DNA from: Acidimicrobiia bacterium
GTDB lineage: Bacteria > Actinomycetota > Acidimicrobiia > Acidimicrobiales > Poriferisodalaceae
Direction of reading: 5' to 3'
DNA length: 41,166 nt
NCBI GenBank assembly: GCA_022820505.1
Contig: JAJEFK010000014.1
Coordinates: forward strand, 144,206-185,371
Shown here: one piece after another, positions 1 through 8,435 of the stretch
Numbering within the stretch: the stretch's first letter is position 1
How the letters are laid out: every line of letters begins with the position of its first letter
Program-made: the position numbers and the translations under genes
The notes under the pieces: model-generated
Told to the model about the DNA's origin: nothing
The model's database searches: none
What the model saw: only the letters and a program-made list of their open reading frames with translations

Positions 1-803
1 ACATGCTCGAAGTCGACCCCAGCCGGTGAGGGCACGTGGTACACCTCCTTGCGCTGTGGCCGAGTGCTGACCGTCATGTCATCGAGCACGCCCGCCAGCT
101 CGTTGATGGCACTGCTGTGCGGACCGGCCACATTCACGACCACGGGCGCAGCCAGCACATCGCCATCCGCCAGCACGACGCCCTCGGCTCGTCCTGATCC
201 GGCGATCCCCACCACGGTTTCGCCGAAGCGAAACTCTGCCCCTGCGGCTTCCGCCGCCAGCCGAAGATTGTGGGCCGCGAGCTGCGGGTCGCCGACGTAG
301 CCGGCCTCGGGCGTCCACAGCGCACCGTCCAGCTGCGATGTCGGCTCGGACCAGAAGTCGGGATCGGCGATCTGCCGGGGCGGGCCGAATCGCGAGAGAT
401 CAAAGAATCCAAGCCGGGCGGCCGCCTCGTCACGATCCCAGACTTCGTAGGGCACGCCGAGCGCGTCGAAGTGCGGCACGGGCAGCAGGTGGGGGCCGTC
501 GCCGCTGATCAGCGTCAGCATCCCGCACTTCGTGAACGTGGAGTAGCCGGCCTCGTCGCAGTCGCCGATGTGCGCAGGCCAGTTCAGCCAGTACTGCAGA
601 CCCTCGTAGGACATCGCCACCCCCGCCCGGGTGGAATACGTGAACCGCACGATGGCCGACGAGGCGCTGGTGGAACCCTGGCCGGCGCCCGGGTTGCGAT
701 CGACACCCACCACCCGCCAGCCACGCCGGGCCAGCTCACAAGTGACGGCGCAGCCGATGACACCCGCCCCGATGACGACGGCGTCGTAGCCCTGCTCGCT
801 CAT
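1..803 (-). CDS. FAD-dependent oxidoreductase, DAO family (3' part cut by window edge)
   Basis: The frame is open from an ATG at 803 to the window edge, giving about 267 residues of the N-terminal part. It begins MSEQGYDAVVIGAGVIGCAV, a Rossmann dinucleotide fold with GxGxxG, followed by an acidic residue at the end of the second strand (VVGVDRN), which fits FAD binding. The STSASSAIVRF stretch and the later RPQRKEVYHV segment resemble the D-amino acid/sarcosine/glycine oxidase (DAO) family. Members oxidise an amine or amino acid with release of peroxide, or pass electrons to an acceptor. The substrate cannot be told. The gene lies 60 bp downstream of the M24 peptidase on the same strand, so co-transcription and a role in amino-acid or peptide catabolism are plausible inferences. 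Confidence 0.8.
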   Translation of the reverse strand, partial: MSEQGYDAVVIGAGVIGCAVTCELARRGWRVVGVDRNPGAGQGSTSASSAIVRFTYSTRAGVAMSYEGLQYWLNWPAHIGDCDEAGYSTFTKCGMLTLISGDGPHLLPVPHFDALGVPYEVWDRDEAAARLGFFDLSRFGPPRQIADPDFWSEPTSQLDGALWTPEAGYVGDPQLAAHNLRLAAEAAGAEFRFGETVVGIAGSGRAEGVVLADGDVLAAPVVVNVAGPHSSAINELAGVLDDMTVSTRPQRKEVYHVPSPAGVDFEH

Positions 804-863
804 CGGGTGCCGTCCTGACGGCCGTCGCACGGATCTAGAAGCACTGCGCGGGCACGTACGGCT

Positions 864-2216
864 TCAGCCGATGCGGATCGGCTTGTCGATCGCGGCGGTC
901 AGCACCTCGGGATCGCCCTCGGTCACCAGCACGTCGTCCTCGATGCGGATGCCGCCGAAGCCGCGCAGCTCGTCGACGCGCTCCCACACGACGCTCTCGG
1001 CGAACTTCGCCCGTCGGGCCGGGTCGCACAGCAGGGCGTCGATGAAGTAGACGCCGGGTTCGACGGTGGTCACCATGCCCGGCCCGAGCACTCGGCCCGG
1101 TCCCAGCTGGGACAGCAGTGGATCGTCGCTCGGTTCCCGGCTGTACGGGATGCTCGTGATGTCGTGCACCGACAGGCCCAGCAGGTGGCCGAGCCCGTGG
1201 GGGAAGAACAGCGCTACGACGCCCTCGGTCACCAGCTCGGCGGGGTCACCGCGCAGGAGCCCCATCTCGACCAACCCTGCGCCCAGGATGCGGGCGGCGG
1301 CCAGGTGCACCTCCTTCCACACCATGCCGGGCCGGCACATGTCGATGGTCTGCTGCTGCGCGCTCAGCACCAGCTTCCACAGGAACTCCTGCTCGTCGGT
1401 GGGATCAGCACCCACGACCATCGTGCGGGTGACGTCGCTGGCGTAGCCGCCGAACTGCGCGCCGGCGTCGATGAGCAGCAGGTCGCCGGTTTCAACTGTG
1501 CGGGTCGCGGGACGCAGCGGATCATCGCCTGCATAGACGTAGTGCAGGTACGCGCCGTGCGGCCCGGAGGCAACGATGCTGTCGTAGGCCACCCGGGGTG
1601 CTCCCGCGGCGTAGAACTGCGCCTCCATGCCGACCTGGATCTCACGCTCGGTCATGCCCGGCGCTGCGTGCTGGTACACCCACTCGAACCCCGCCGTGCT
1701 GGCCGCAGCAGCCTGGCGGATGTCGTCGAGCTCGGCATCGTCCTTGGTGATGCGCTCCAGCGCGATCGCTGCACTCAGCCTCAGCACGGCGTTGGCAGGG
1801 TCTTGCGCTTCGCTGCCGTCCGACGCTGTCGGCACGGGCAGCGCCTGGGGCATGGCCGCGCCGGCGCCCAGCTCGATGAGCTTGCGCTCGCTGCGCTGTT
1901 CCAGCCAGGCCTCCAGCTCGTCCAACGGCTGACCGACCGGCGTCGGCGGCTGCTCCCAGACGAGCCGTTCGGGCGTGAAGCGGGGCCCGAACAGTTCCCA
2001 CTCGCCGACGGCAGCATCGAAGGCGAGCGTGGTGCCTGGGGAACCCACCGCTGTCAGGTAGGCGACATCGGGATGGGGCAGAAACGCAAAGTGCTGATCG
2101 GTCCCCGACCAGCCCGCCGGCTCGCCAGCGCGCAATACCACCACCTCGTCAGTGAGCTCCCAGCGCTTGGCCACTCGCGCCCGGCGCTCGGCCAACACCT
2201 CGTCGGTCGGCTTCAC
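864..2216 (-). CDS. M24-family metallopeptidase (Xaa-Pro aminopeptidase-like)
   Basis: About 450 residues. The C-terminal two thirds have the pita-bread fold signatures of aminopeptidase P/prolidase: LLIDAGAQFGGYASDVTRT supplies two Asp metal ligands, FFPHGLGHLLGLSVHD the His, VTTVEPGVYF a Glu and GIRIEDDVLVT the last Glu. All five metal ligands are present, so a dinuclear metal enzyme cutting Xaa-Pro peptide bonds in the cytoplasm is likely. The N-terminal part resembles the aminopeptidase P N-domain (FLPHPDVAYLTAVGSPGTTL). The frame stays open further upstream, but the GTG at 2216 follows a TAGGGT box by 7 nt, the spacing expected of a leaderless transcript; GTG at 2225 is the alternative. 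It is divergent from the carboxylase gene. Confidence 0.88.
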   Translation of the reverse strand: MKPTDEVLAERRARVAKRWELTDEVVVLRAGEPAGWSGTDQHFAFLPHPDVAYLTAVGSPGTTLAFDAAVGEWELFGPRFTPERLVWEQPPTPVGQPLDELEAWLEQRSERKLIELGAGAAMPQALPVPTASDGSEAQDPANAVLRLSAAIALERITKDDAELDDIRQAAAASTAGFEWVYQHAAPGMTEREIQVGMEAQFYAAGAPRVAYDSIVASGPHGAYLHYVYAGDDPLRPATRTVETGDLLLIDAGAQFGGYASDVTRTMVVGADPTDEQEFLWKLVLSAQQQTIDMCRPGMVWKEVHLAAARILGAGLVEMGLLRGDPAELVTEGVVALFFPHGLGHLLGLSVHDITSIPYSREPSDDPLLSQLGPGRVLGPGMVTTVEPGVYFIDALLCDPARRAKFAESVVWERVDELRGFGGIRIEDDVLVTEGDPEVLTAAIDKPIRIG

Positions 2217-2223
2217 GCCGCGC

Positions 2224-2229
2224 ACCCTA
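2224..2229 (-). promoter_or_regulatory. -10 box for leaderless M24 peptidase gene
   Basis: On the minus strand TAGGGT is followed by 7 nt and then the GTG at 2216. This places transcription start at or near the start codon. No Shine-Dalgarno sequence is seen there. No clear -35 element was found. The call rests on spacing and on similar boxes elsewhere in the window. Confidence 0.45.
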
Positions 2230-2261
2230 ACGCCACGGACGCGGCCCGCCCGCGCGATCTC

Positions 2262-2267
2262 TAGGTT
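2262..2267 (+). promoter_or_regulatory. -10 box for leaderless carboxylase gene
   Basis: TAGGTT lies 8 nt before the GTG at 2276 and there is no Shine-Dalgarno sequence between them, the arrangement expected for a leaderless message. It sits back to back with the minus-strand box for the peptidase gene in a 59-bp divergent region. Confidence 0.45.
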
Positions 2268-2275
2268 CTTGCTGC

Positions 2276-3811
2276 GTGAGTGACAAAGCTTCTCCGGAAC
2301 CAGATGTGCCGCCGCTGCTGGCCAGGGCCATGGCCGCAAAGGAGGCGACGCTGGACGAGGCGCGGCCCACAGCGGTTGCGCGCCAGCACGCTCGGGGGCG
2401 GTGGACCGCCCGAGAACGGATCGCTGCGCTGTTCGATCCCGACACGTTCGTCGAGTACGGCCAGCTCGCACAGCCCCAGATCCGCTCGCTCGGCGACGCG
2501 CCAGCCGACGGCCTGGTCATGGGCGTCGGGCAGGTGGACGGCGTCGCAGTGTGCGCCTTCACCTACGACTACACGGTGATGGGCGGCAGCCAGAGCCCGA
2601 CCAACCATCGCAAGGTGGACCGGATGATGGAGGTGGCCGAGCGCAACCGCTGGCCGGTCATCTTCTGGTCGGAAGGCGCCGGGGCACGTGCCACCGAGCT
2701 GTTCTACGACAGCGGCACCGCGACCACATTCATCCAGCTCGCACGGCTCTCCGGCCTGGTGCCGATCGTCACGATCCTGTCGGGGCCGAGCTTCGCCGGC
2801 CAGGCCAACATCGCCGGCACCTCCGACGTGGTGATTGCAACCCAGGACTCCACGCTGGGCATCTCGGGGCCACCACTCGTGAGATCCGCAACCGGCGAGG
2901 ACTTGACGCCCGAAGAACTCGGCCCCATGTCGATGCACGAGCGGGTGGGCACCATCGAGTTGGTCGTCGAGGACGAGACAGCGGCACTGCAGACTGCTCG
3001 CCGGTACCTGTCGTACTTCACCGACGTGGCGACTCCCCCGCCGCCGGTCGCTGCGGATCAAACCCCGTTGCGCACGATGGTGCCCGAGAACCCTCGGCGT
3101 GCGTATGACGTGCGCAAGATCGTGGAGATCCTGGCCGACGAAGGGTCAGTTCTGGAGTTGCGCCCGAAGTTCGGTCGCTGCCTGTCGACGTCGCTGTGCC
3201 GCATTGAGGGGCACACCGTTGGTGTGCTTGCGAACAACCCGATGTTCGGTGCCGGCGCGATCGACGCAGAAGGCTCGGCAAAGTTCTCGCGCCACGTCGA
3301 ACTGTGCAATGCCTACGACCTGCCGCTGCTGTTCCTGTGCGACACGCCGGGATTCATGATCGGGACGGCTGCGGAGAAATCCGCTCTCGTGCGTCACAGC
3401 GCCCGCACCCTCGTGGCGCTCAGCGCTGCCGACGTGCCGATCCTGAGCGTGATCCTGCGCAAGGCATACGGCCTCGGCTACTACGCAATGGGCTCCGACG
3501 CGCTCGACCCCGACCTGTATGTCGGCTGGCCGACCGCCGAATTCGGCGGCATGGGCCTCGAAGGCGCGGTCAACATCGTGTACCGCGACGAGCTCGAGGC
3601 GGCGCCCGACGACGCGACGGAGCGTGAGATCCGGGACCGGCGCGTCGCGGAGTGGAAGGAGCGCAACACGGGCCTGGAGTTCGCCCGGTCGTTCCTGCTC
3701 GACGACATCATCGATCCGGCCGAGACGCGAGGCATCGTTGCCCGACTCTTGGCGACGCTGCCCTCGCCGCAGCCGCGTCAGGGCCGAAAGCACCCGATCG
3801 ACCCCTGGTAG
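2276..3811 (+). CDS. acyl-CoA carboxylase carboxyltransferase (beta) subunit
   Basis: 511 residues, the usual length for the carboxyltransferase subunit of propionyl-, methylcrotonyl- or geranyl-CoA type carboxylases. The N-terminal half holds RWTARERIAALFDPDTFVEY and the crotonase-fold segment with GGSQSPTNHRKVDRMME; the C-terminal half has LFLCDTPGFMIGTAAEK and the Gly-rich KAYGLGYYAMG. It transfers carboxyl from biotin to an acyl-CoA. The biotin carboxylase/BCCP alpha subunit is not nearby, so it must be encoded elsewhere. The second half departs somewhat from classical PccB (GFMIG, GYYAMG), so substrate is left open. The GTG start at 2276 is chosen from the -10 box 8 nt upstream. It converges with the transglutaminase gene, 18 bp apart. 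Confidence 0.85.
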   Translation: MSDKASPEPDVPPLLARAMAAKEATLDEARPTAVARQHARGRWTARERIAALFDPDTFVEYGQLAQPQIRSLGDAPADGLVMGVGQVDGVAVCAFTYDYTVMGGSQSPTNHRKVDRMMEVAERNRWPVIFWSEGAGARATELFYDSGTATTFIQLARLSGLVPIVTILSGPSFAGQANIAGTSDVVIATQDSTLGISGPPLVRSATGEDLTPEELGPMSMHERVGTIELVVEDETAALQTARRYLSYFTDVATPPPPVAADQTPLRTMVPENPRRAYDVRKIVEILADEGSVLELRPKFGRCLSTSLCRIEGHTVGVLANNPMFGAGAIDAEGSAKFSRHVELCNAYDLPLLFLCDTPGFMIGTAAEKSALVRHSARTLVALSAADVPILSVILRKAYGLGYYAMGSDALDPDLYVGWPTAEFGGMGLEGAVNIVYRDELEAAPDDATEREIRDRRVAEWKERNTGLEFARSFLLDDIIDPAETRGIVARLLATLPSPQPRQGRKHPIDPW

Positions 3812-3829
3812 CGGCCTCCGTCGGGCGGC

Positions 3830-4915
3830 TTACTGCTGTTGCTGCGCTGCCTGTTGCTGGGCAGACGTATCTGTGGACGGGCTGACCGCCACGCGGGCCT
3901 GGCGGCGGATCGGCTCGGTGACCATCGAGACCGGCGCCGTGGGCTGGGCGATGATCACCTCGGCGTCCACCTTGGCATCGGCTGACCCGTTGAACACGCC
4001 GCGCACGGGTGGGACGTCGTTGTAGTCGCGGCCGTAGCCGATCACCACATGCCGCTCGCTCACTGATCCGCCGTTGGTGGGATCGAGCGCATGCCAGCCG
4101 TAGCCGGGCACCGCGGCTTCGATCCACGCGTGCGTCTGCACCGAGATGGCGGCCGGGCTCGCAGCCGGTGCACGTTCGGGAGTGAACACGTCCTCGCCGA
4201 CGAGCCCGTGGCTGTTCCCGTCGGCACCGGCGCCGCTGCCGGGCGCTCCGTCGCCGGCTGCAGGTGCACTCTCACCGGGACCCTCGTCGAGCCGTGTCTC
4301 ATCCAGCGCGAACAGGTAGCCGGAGACGTAGCGAGCGGGGATGCCGATGCAGCGAAGCATGCCCACGGCCAGATGGGCGAAGTCTTGGCAGACCCCTCGG
4401 CCGCCGTCGATCAGCTCCTCCAGCGTCACACCGATGGTGGTGGAGCCGCGCTCGTAGGTGAGCACCGTGGGCACCGCCTGGACAACGGCCTGCACGCGCT
4501 CGCATACGTCATCCGCGGCGCCGCGGACGGCCCATGAGGCCACCTCGTTGACCAGCTCGCCCCACTGCACATGCTGGGACGGCGCCAGGTATTCGACGTG
4601 CTCGTTGACGAACTGCTGATCGCCCAGCCGCTCGCAGCTCGCCGGTGCCGGGGCGCTGTCGGTCGGCGTGGTCTCCACGGAAGCCTCGGCCACCACCAGC
4701 AGATCGTCGTGCGATGCACGCATGCCCAAGTGGTCGACGGTCGTGCCGAAGTAATCGCGTGTCTGCAGCACGCGGGTCGCTGGCGTGGTGGTCAGCCGGT
4801 ACGACAGCACCTGCTGGCGCAGGTCGTCGCGAGGCCGTACGCGGATCTCGTTCTGCGACTCCGAGACGGGCTCGGCGTAGGCGAAGTGCAACCGGTAGGC
4901 GATGTCGAGTCTCAT
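3830..4915 (-). CDS. transglutaminase-like cysteine peptidase-fold protein
   Basis: 361 residues. An N-terminal beta domain (MRLDIAYRLHFAYAEPVSES, the bacterial transglutaminase N-domain) precedes a transglutaminase core with the catalytic triad visible: Cys176 in GGRGVCQDFAHLA, His262 in THAWIEAAVPGYG and Asp278 in HALDPTN. Between Cys and His, residues about 207-258 form a Gly/Ala/Asp/Pro-rich insertion not usual for the family, and the tail ends in a Gln-rich stretch (AQQQQ). It is the last gene of an operon with alpha-E and ATP-grasp genes; its ATG overlaps the upstream stop as ATGA. The order matches Rv2411c-Rv2409c of M. tuberculosis. By comparative genomics the set is predicted to make or remove an amide-linked peptide tag or peptide; the actual substrate is unknown. 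Confidence 0.88.
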   Translation of the reverse strand: MRLDIAYRLHFAYAEPVSESQNEIRVRPRDDLRQQVLSYRLTTTPATRVLQTRDYFGTTVDHLGMRASHDDLLVVAEASVETTPTDSAPAPASCERLGDQQFVNEHVEYLAPSQHVQWGELVNEVASWAVRGAADDVCERVQAVVQAVPTVLTYERGSTTIGVTLEELIDGGRGVCQDFAHLAVGMLRCIGIPARYVSGYLFALDETRLDEGPGESAPAAGDGAPGSGAGADGNSHGLVGEDVFTPERAPAASPAAISVQTHAWIEAAVPGYGWHALDPTNGGSVSERHVVIGYGRDYNDVPPVRGVFNGSADAKVDAEVIIAQPTAPVSMVTEPIRRQARVAVSPSTDTSAQQQAAQQQQ

Positions 4916-5904
4916 TGCGGCCTGCCGTTCCCGTCTCCAGGTCGCACGAACTGCGCATGCACTTCGGCGAAGCTCGATCTCGCCACCGTGCTGGCGTGCA
5001 CATCGGCAGCTAGCTCGGCCAGCGCCGAGCCCAGGTACCCCAGCTCAGCCTCGGGTTCGGCCAGCAGCGCGTCGAGCTCGCCGTACTCCAAGTGCGCCCG
5101 CAGTGCTCCGGCGCGCCGGCGGGGTGTGGCGACGGCCCCCGCGGCCGCTGCGAGGTCTTCCAAGCGCAGCTCCACCCGTCCGAGGCACCACAGCACCGAG
5201 CGGGGCATTTGCTCGTGCTGCAAGAGGAACTTCGCGACTGCATGCCACTGCGGCGAGTGCCCCAGCTCGCGCCGGGCGGCCTGCAGCGAATGCGTGAACG
5301 CCAGCAGACGGTTGCCGTCGAAGACGTCGCTGCCGGTGCCCAGACCCGACTTCAGCAGTTCCACCGTCAGGATCGACCGCTCGAGCAGCCGACCCGCCTC
5401 CATGAAGGCGTAGCCCTCGTCGCGGCTCATCGACTCCGTCATCACGCCGCTGAGCGAGCGACACCCCCGCCGGGCCGTGATCACCGACATGCGCGACACC
5501 TCGCCGCCGGTCTGCTCCCGAGCGGCAGCACCGACCGACTTGGCGCTCTGCATGAGGATGTGCAGGCTGTTGGCCTCCTCCCAGAGCTCCACCGGGATGC
5601 GGTCGCGCACGATGCGCAGGTTCTCCCGCACCGCCTGGACAGCCGACACCACCGAACCGGGATGCGAGTCGTCGGACACCAGGAAGTCCATGACGGCATA
5701 CGGTCCGGTGCCGACCTGGGCCGCCACGAACTCGTCCTGCAGCCCGAGCGCCTGAACGAGCCTTCGGGAAGCCAAGCGGGCCTCGGTGGCCTGGCGGTGC
5801 ATGACGGCATTGGTCTCGACCGACACGCAGCGGGCGATGGTGTCCGCCCGCTCCAGGTAGCGACCGGCCCACAGCAGCGAATCGGCGTGGCGGGCGAGGA
5901 TCAT
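4912..5904 (-). CDS. alpha-E domain protein (DUF403)
   Basis: 330 residues, all alpha-helical in character. It begins MILARHADSLLWAGRYLERA, the characteristic opening of the alpha-E family, and carries the conserved R-x-L-x-R/E helices (for example SMSRDEGYAFMEAGRLLERS). The ATG at 5904 overlaps the ATP-grasp stop as ATGA, and its own stop overlaps the next ATG the same way, so translation is probably coupled through all three genes. The biochemical role of alpha-E proteins is not established; constant linkage to the circularly permuted ATP-grasp and a transglutaminase suggests a partner in one amide-bond-forming system. Confidence 0.87.
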   Translation of the reverse strand: MILARHADSLLWAGRYLERADTIARCVSVETNAVMHRQATEARLASRRLVQALGLQDEFVAAQVGTGPYAVMDFLVSDDSHPGSVVSAVQAVRENLRIVRDRIPVELWEEANSLHILMQSAKSVGAAAREQTGGEVSRMSVITARRGCRSLSGVMTESMSRDEGYAFMEAGRLLERSILTVELLKSGLGTGSDVFDGNRLLAFTHSLQAARRELGHSPQWHAVAKFLLQHEQMPRSVLWCLGRVELRLEDLAAAAGAVATPRRRAGALRAHLEYGELDALLAEPEAELGYLGSALAELAADVHASTVARSSFAEVHAQFVRPGDGNGRPQ

Positions 5905-7370
5905 GTTGCCGCCTGTGTCTCGCCTTGGGGGGCGAGCACCCAGGTGTCCTTGGAGCCGCCGCCCTGCGAGGAGTTCACGATCAGCGAGCCCTTGCGCATC
6001 GCCACCCGCGTCAGCCCGCCGGGAAACACCTGCGTCCGCTCGCCGGTGATCACAAATGGGCGCAGGTCGAGGTGGCGCGGCTCGAGCACGTCGTCGCACA
6101 TGGACGCCAGCGTCGACAGCTCCACCACCTCCTGGACTACCCAGTTGCGCGGATCGGCCTCGATCTCGGCCCGGGCATTCGCCAGTTCCTCATCGGTGGC
6201 GTTGCGCCCGATGACGATGCCGTAACCACCCGACTCGCCCACTGGCTTGATGACCAGCTCGTCGAGCCGTTCGAAGGCCGCCTCACGCTGATCGGGTTCC
6301 CACATCACGTACGTCTCGACGTTGGGCAGGATCGGCTCCTCGCCGAGGTAGTAGCGGATGAGGTCGGTCACATAGGGGTGGATGGCCTTGTCGTCGGCCA
6401 CGCCGTTGCCGACGGCATTGCAGACGGTCACGGTGCCGGCGCGCATGGCACCAAGCAGCCCCGGCACGCCGAGCGTGGAGTCGGGCCGGAACGACACCGG
6501 GTCGAGGAAGGTGTCGTCGATGCGCCGGTAGATCACATCCACCGGAACGAGGCCCTCGATGGTGCGCAGGTACACGACATGCTCGTCCACCACCAGGTCG
6601 GGCCCCTCCACGAGCTCCACGCCCATCTCCCGGGCCAGGAACGCGTGCTCGAAGTACGCCGAGTTGTAGATGCCCGGCGTCAGGATCACGATGAGCGGCT
6701 TGTCGCCGGCCCCCGTGGGCGCCACCGACTCGAGCGCGGTGCGCAGCATCCGGCCGTACTGGCTGACAGGTTCCACGGTGTGGTCTTCCCAGACTCGGGG
6801 GAACGCCCGGGTCATCGCCGCCCGGTTCTCGATGACGTAGCTGATCCCGCTCGGGTTGCGCAGGTTGTCTTCGAGCACCCGGTACTGGCCCTCGGCATCG
6901 CGCACCAGGTCGATGCCTGCGATGACGCAGTGGGCGTCGTGCGGCACGCTGACGCCGAACGCGTTGCGCTCGAAGCCGTCCGACGACTGCACCAGCCATG
7001 CGGGCACGACGCCGTCGGCCATGGCCGCTCCCTCGCCGGTGTAGATGTCGGCCAGGAACCGGTTCAGGGCAGTGACTCGCTGGGCCAGGCCCCGCTCGAT
7101 CTCCTGCCACTCGGTTGCGGCGATCAGCCGGGGGAACAGGTCCATCGGCCACGTGCGCTCGGTGCCCTGCGAATCGCCGTACACGGTGAACGTGATGCCC
7201 TGGCGGCGGAACTCCTCTTCGATGATGCCTTCGCGGCGCCGCAGCTCGGCCGCGTCGAAGTTGGAGAAGCGCTCCACGATGGCGGCGTAGAGCGGGCGGA
7301 CGTTGCCGTCACGGTCGAACGCCTCGTCGTAGGCGAGCTGGTCGGCGTCAGACCTCTGTAGCTCCGCCAT
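5901..7370 (-). CDS. circularly permuted ATP-grasp protein (type 2, DUF404/DUF407)
   Basis: 489 residues. The N-terminus YDEAFDRDGNVRPLYAAI is typical of the family. Later comes the permuted ATP-grasp domain: NLRNPSGISYVIENR, VDVIYRRIDDTFLDP, NAVGNGVADDKAI, VIKPVGESGGYGIVIG (nucleotide-binding Lys and Gly-rich loop) and RPFVITGERTQVFPGGLTRVA with a C-terminal NSSQGGGSKDTWV. Family members are predicted carboxylate-amine ligases that form peptide-like bonds from ATP. This is the first gene of the three-gene operon. The ATG at 7370 follows a TATCAA box by 7 nt, so the message is probably leaderless. The homologous mycobacterial operon has the same order. Confidence 0.9.
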   Translation of the reverse strand: MAELQRSDADQLAYDEAFDRDGNVRPLYAAIVERFSNFDAAELRRREGIIEEEFRRQGITFTVYGDSQGTERTWPMDLFPRLIAATEWQEIERGLAQRVTALNRFLADIYTGEGAAMADGVVPAWLVQSSDGFERNAFGVSVPHDAHCVIAGIDLVRDAEGQYRVLEDNLRNPSGISYVIENRAAMTRAFPRVWEDHTVEPVSQYGRMLRTALESVAPTGAGDKPLIVILTPGIYNSAYFEHAFLAREMGVELVEGPDLVVDEHVVYLRTIEGLVPVDVIYRRIDDTFLDPVSFRPDSTLGVPGLLGAMRAGTVTVCNAVGNGVADDKAIHPYVTDLIRYYLGEEPILPNVETYVMWEPDQREAAFERLDELVIKPVGESGGYGIVIGRNATDEELANARAEIEADPRNWVVQEVVELSTLASMCDDVLEPRHLDLRPFVITGERTQVFPGGLTRVAMRKGSLIVNSSQGGGSKDTWVLAPQGETQAAT

Positions 7371-7377
7371 GGCCCAT

Positions 7378-7383
7378 TTGATA
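7378..7383 (-). promoter_or_regulatory. -10 box of ATP-grasp/alpha-E/transglutaminase operon
   Basis: TATCAA on the minus strand sits 7 nt before the ATG at 7370, with no Shine-Dalgarno between. A leaderless start is inferred from this spacing. No strong -35 is visible. Confidence 0.4.
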
Positions 7384-7429
7384 GCGCGTCACGGGATATG
7401 GCGGTGCCATTGTCGGCCGAACATCGAAA

Positions 7430-8374
7430 TCAACGCTCGCTCATGGATTTCTCCAGCATGTCGATGGTCTCCATGGCGCCGAGGCACTGAGCGACGGATG
7501 CGTTGGGCTCACGGCCCTCGCTGATGGCCGAGATGAACTCGCGGTCCTGCAGCTCGATGCCGTCGTCGGAGATCGCCACACCCGACAGATCCACCGGATT
7601 GTCGTAGCCGTCCACCAGGTCGTCGTAACGGGCGATGTAGGTGCCGTTGTCGCAGATGTAGCGGAAGAACGTGCCGAGCGGACCGTCATTGTTGAACGAC
7701 AGCGACAGCGTGCACAGCGCCCCCGACGGCACGCTCATGCCGATCGTCATGTCCATGGCAATGCCCAGTTCGGGGTGCTTCGGACCCTGCTGCGCCCAGC
7801 CTGCGGTGATGCGTTGGTCTGTCTGGTAGCCGAACAGGTCGACCGTGTGGCACGAGTGGTGCCACAGCAGGTGGTCGGTCCAGGTGCGGGGCTTGCCGAG
7901 CGCGTTGCGGTTCTCGCGCCGGAAGAAGAACGTCTCGACAACCAGGTGCTGCAACGTCAGCTCGCCACGTTGAATGCGGCCGTGAATCCATTGATGGCTC
8001 GGATTGAAGCGGCGGGTGTGGCAGACCATCGCGGTCACGCCCGTTTCCTGCTGCACACGCACCACGGCCTCGCTGTCGGCGAAGTTGTCGGCCATCGGGA
8101 TCTCGACCAGCACGTGCTTGCCCGCCCGCATGGTCTCGATGGCCTGCGCGGCGTGCAGCTGCGTGGGCGTGGCCAGGATGGCCGCGTCAGCGTCAAGCGT
8201 CAGCGCCTCACCCAAGTCGGTCGTCCACCGCTCGATGCCGAATTCGCTGGCGAAGGCCTCGGTGTCGTCGGCGATGCCACCAGCGAGCGCGACCACCTCG
8301 ACATCGTCGATGCGCCGCAGCGCTGCCATGTGCTTGCGCCCGATAGCGCCCTCTCCGGCCAGGATGATCTTCAC
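7430..8374 (-). CDS. ligC: 4-carboxy-2-hydroxymuconate-6-semialdehyde dehydrogenase LigC
   Basis: 314 residues, Gfo/Idh/MocA family. An N-terminal NAD(P)-binding fold (KIILAGEGAIGRKH) is followed by the family segment VLVEIPMADNFADSEAVV. Stretches HTRRFNPSHQWIHGRI, RTWTDHLLWHHSCHTVDLF and CTLSLSFNNDGPLGTFFRYI are, as I recall the family, near identical to sphingomonad LigC and not to generic MocA proteins. LigC oxidises the LigAB ring-cleavage product (as its cyclic hemiacetal) to 2-pyrone-4,6-dicarboxylate with NADP+. The GTG at 8374 is chosen because GGGGAG lies 4 nt upstream and the protein then begins like LigC; GTG at 8386 is the alternative. It is divergent from ligAB across about 60 bp. 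Confidence 0.93.
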   Translation of the reverse strand: MKIILAGEGAIGRKHMAALRRIDDVEVVALAGGIADDTEAFASEFGIERWTTDLGEALTLDADAAILATPTQLHAAQAIETMRAGKHVLVEIPMADNFADSEAVVRVQQETGVTAMVCHTRRFNPSHQWIHGRIQRGELTLQHLVVETFFFRRENRNALGKPRTWTDHLLWHHSCHTVDLFGYQTDQRITAGWAQQGPKHPELGIAMDMTIGMSVPSGALCTLSLSFNNDGPLGTFFRYICDNGTYIARYDDLVDGYDNPVDLSGVAISDDGIELQDREFISAISEGREPNASVAQCLGAMETIDMLEKSMSER

Positions 8375-8401
8375 GACGCTCCCCACTTCGGCTCCCGTGC
8401 T

Positions 8402-8411
8402 CTATCAATAG
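8402..8411. promoter_or_regulatory. divergent ligC/ligAB promoter core with dyad
   Basis: CTATCAATAG (CTAT-CA-ATAG) is an AT-rich dyad within GC-rich DNA midway between ligC and ligA. It contains TATCAA on the plus strand (8403-8408) and TATTGA on the minus strand (8410-8405), so the -10 boxes of the two divergent promoters may overlap. This is inferred from composition and position only; no regulator gene is nearby. Confidence 0.35.
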
Positions 8412-8435
8412 TCTCGGATGCGCAAAGGGGGTGCC

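Noticed and set aside
1164..2264. Long plus-strand frame opposite the M24 peptidase gene
   Set aside because: Composition is that of a GC-rich antisense shadow (Arg/Ala/His-rich, no family motif); the minus-strand frame has all metal-ligand motifs.
5092..7361. Two long plus-strand frames opposite alpha-E and ATP-grasp genes
   Set aside because: No recognisable domain, antisense to conserved genes.
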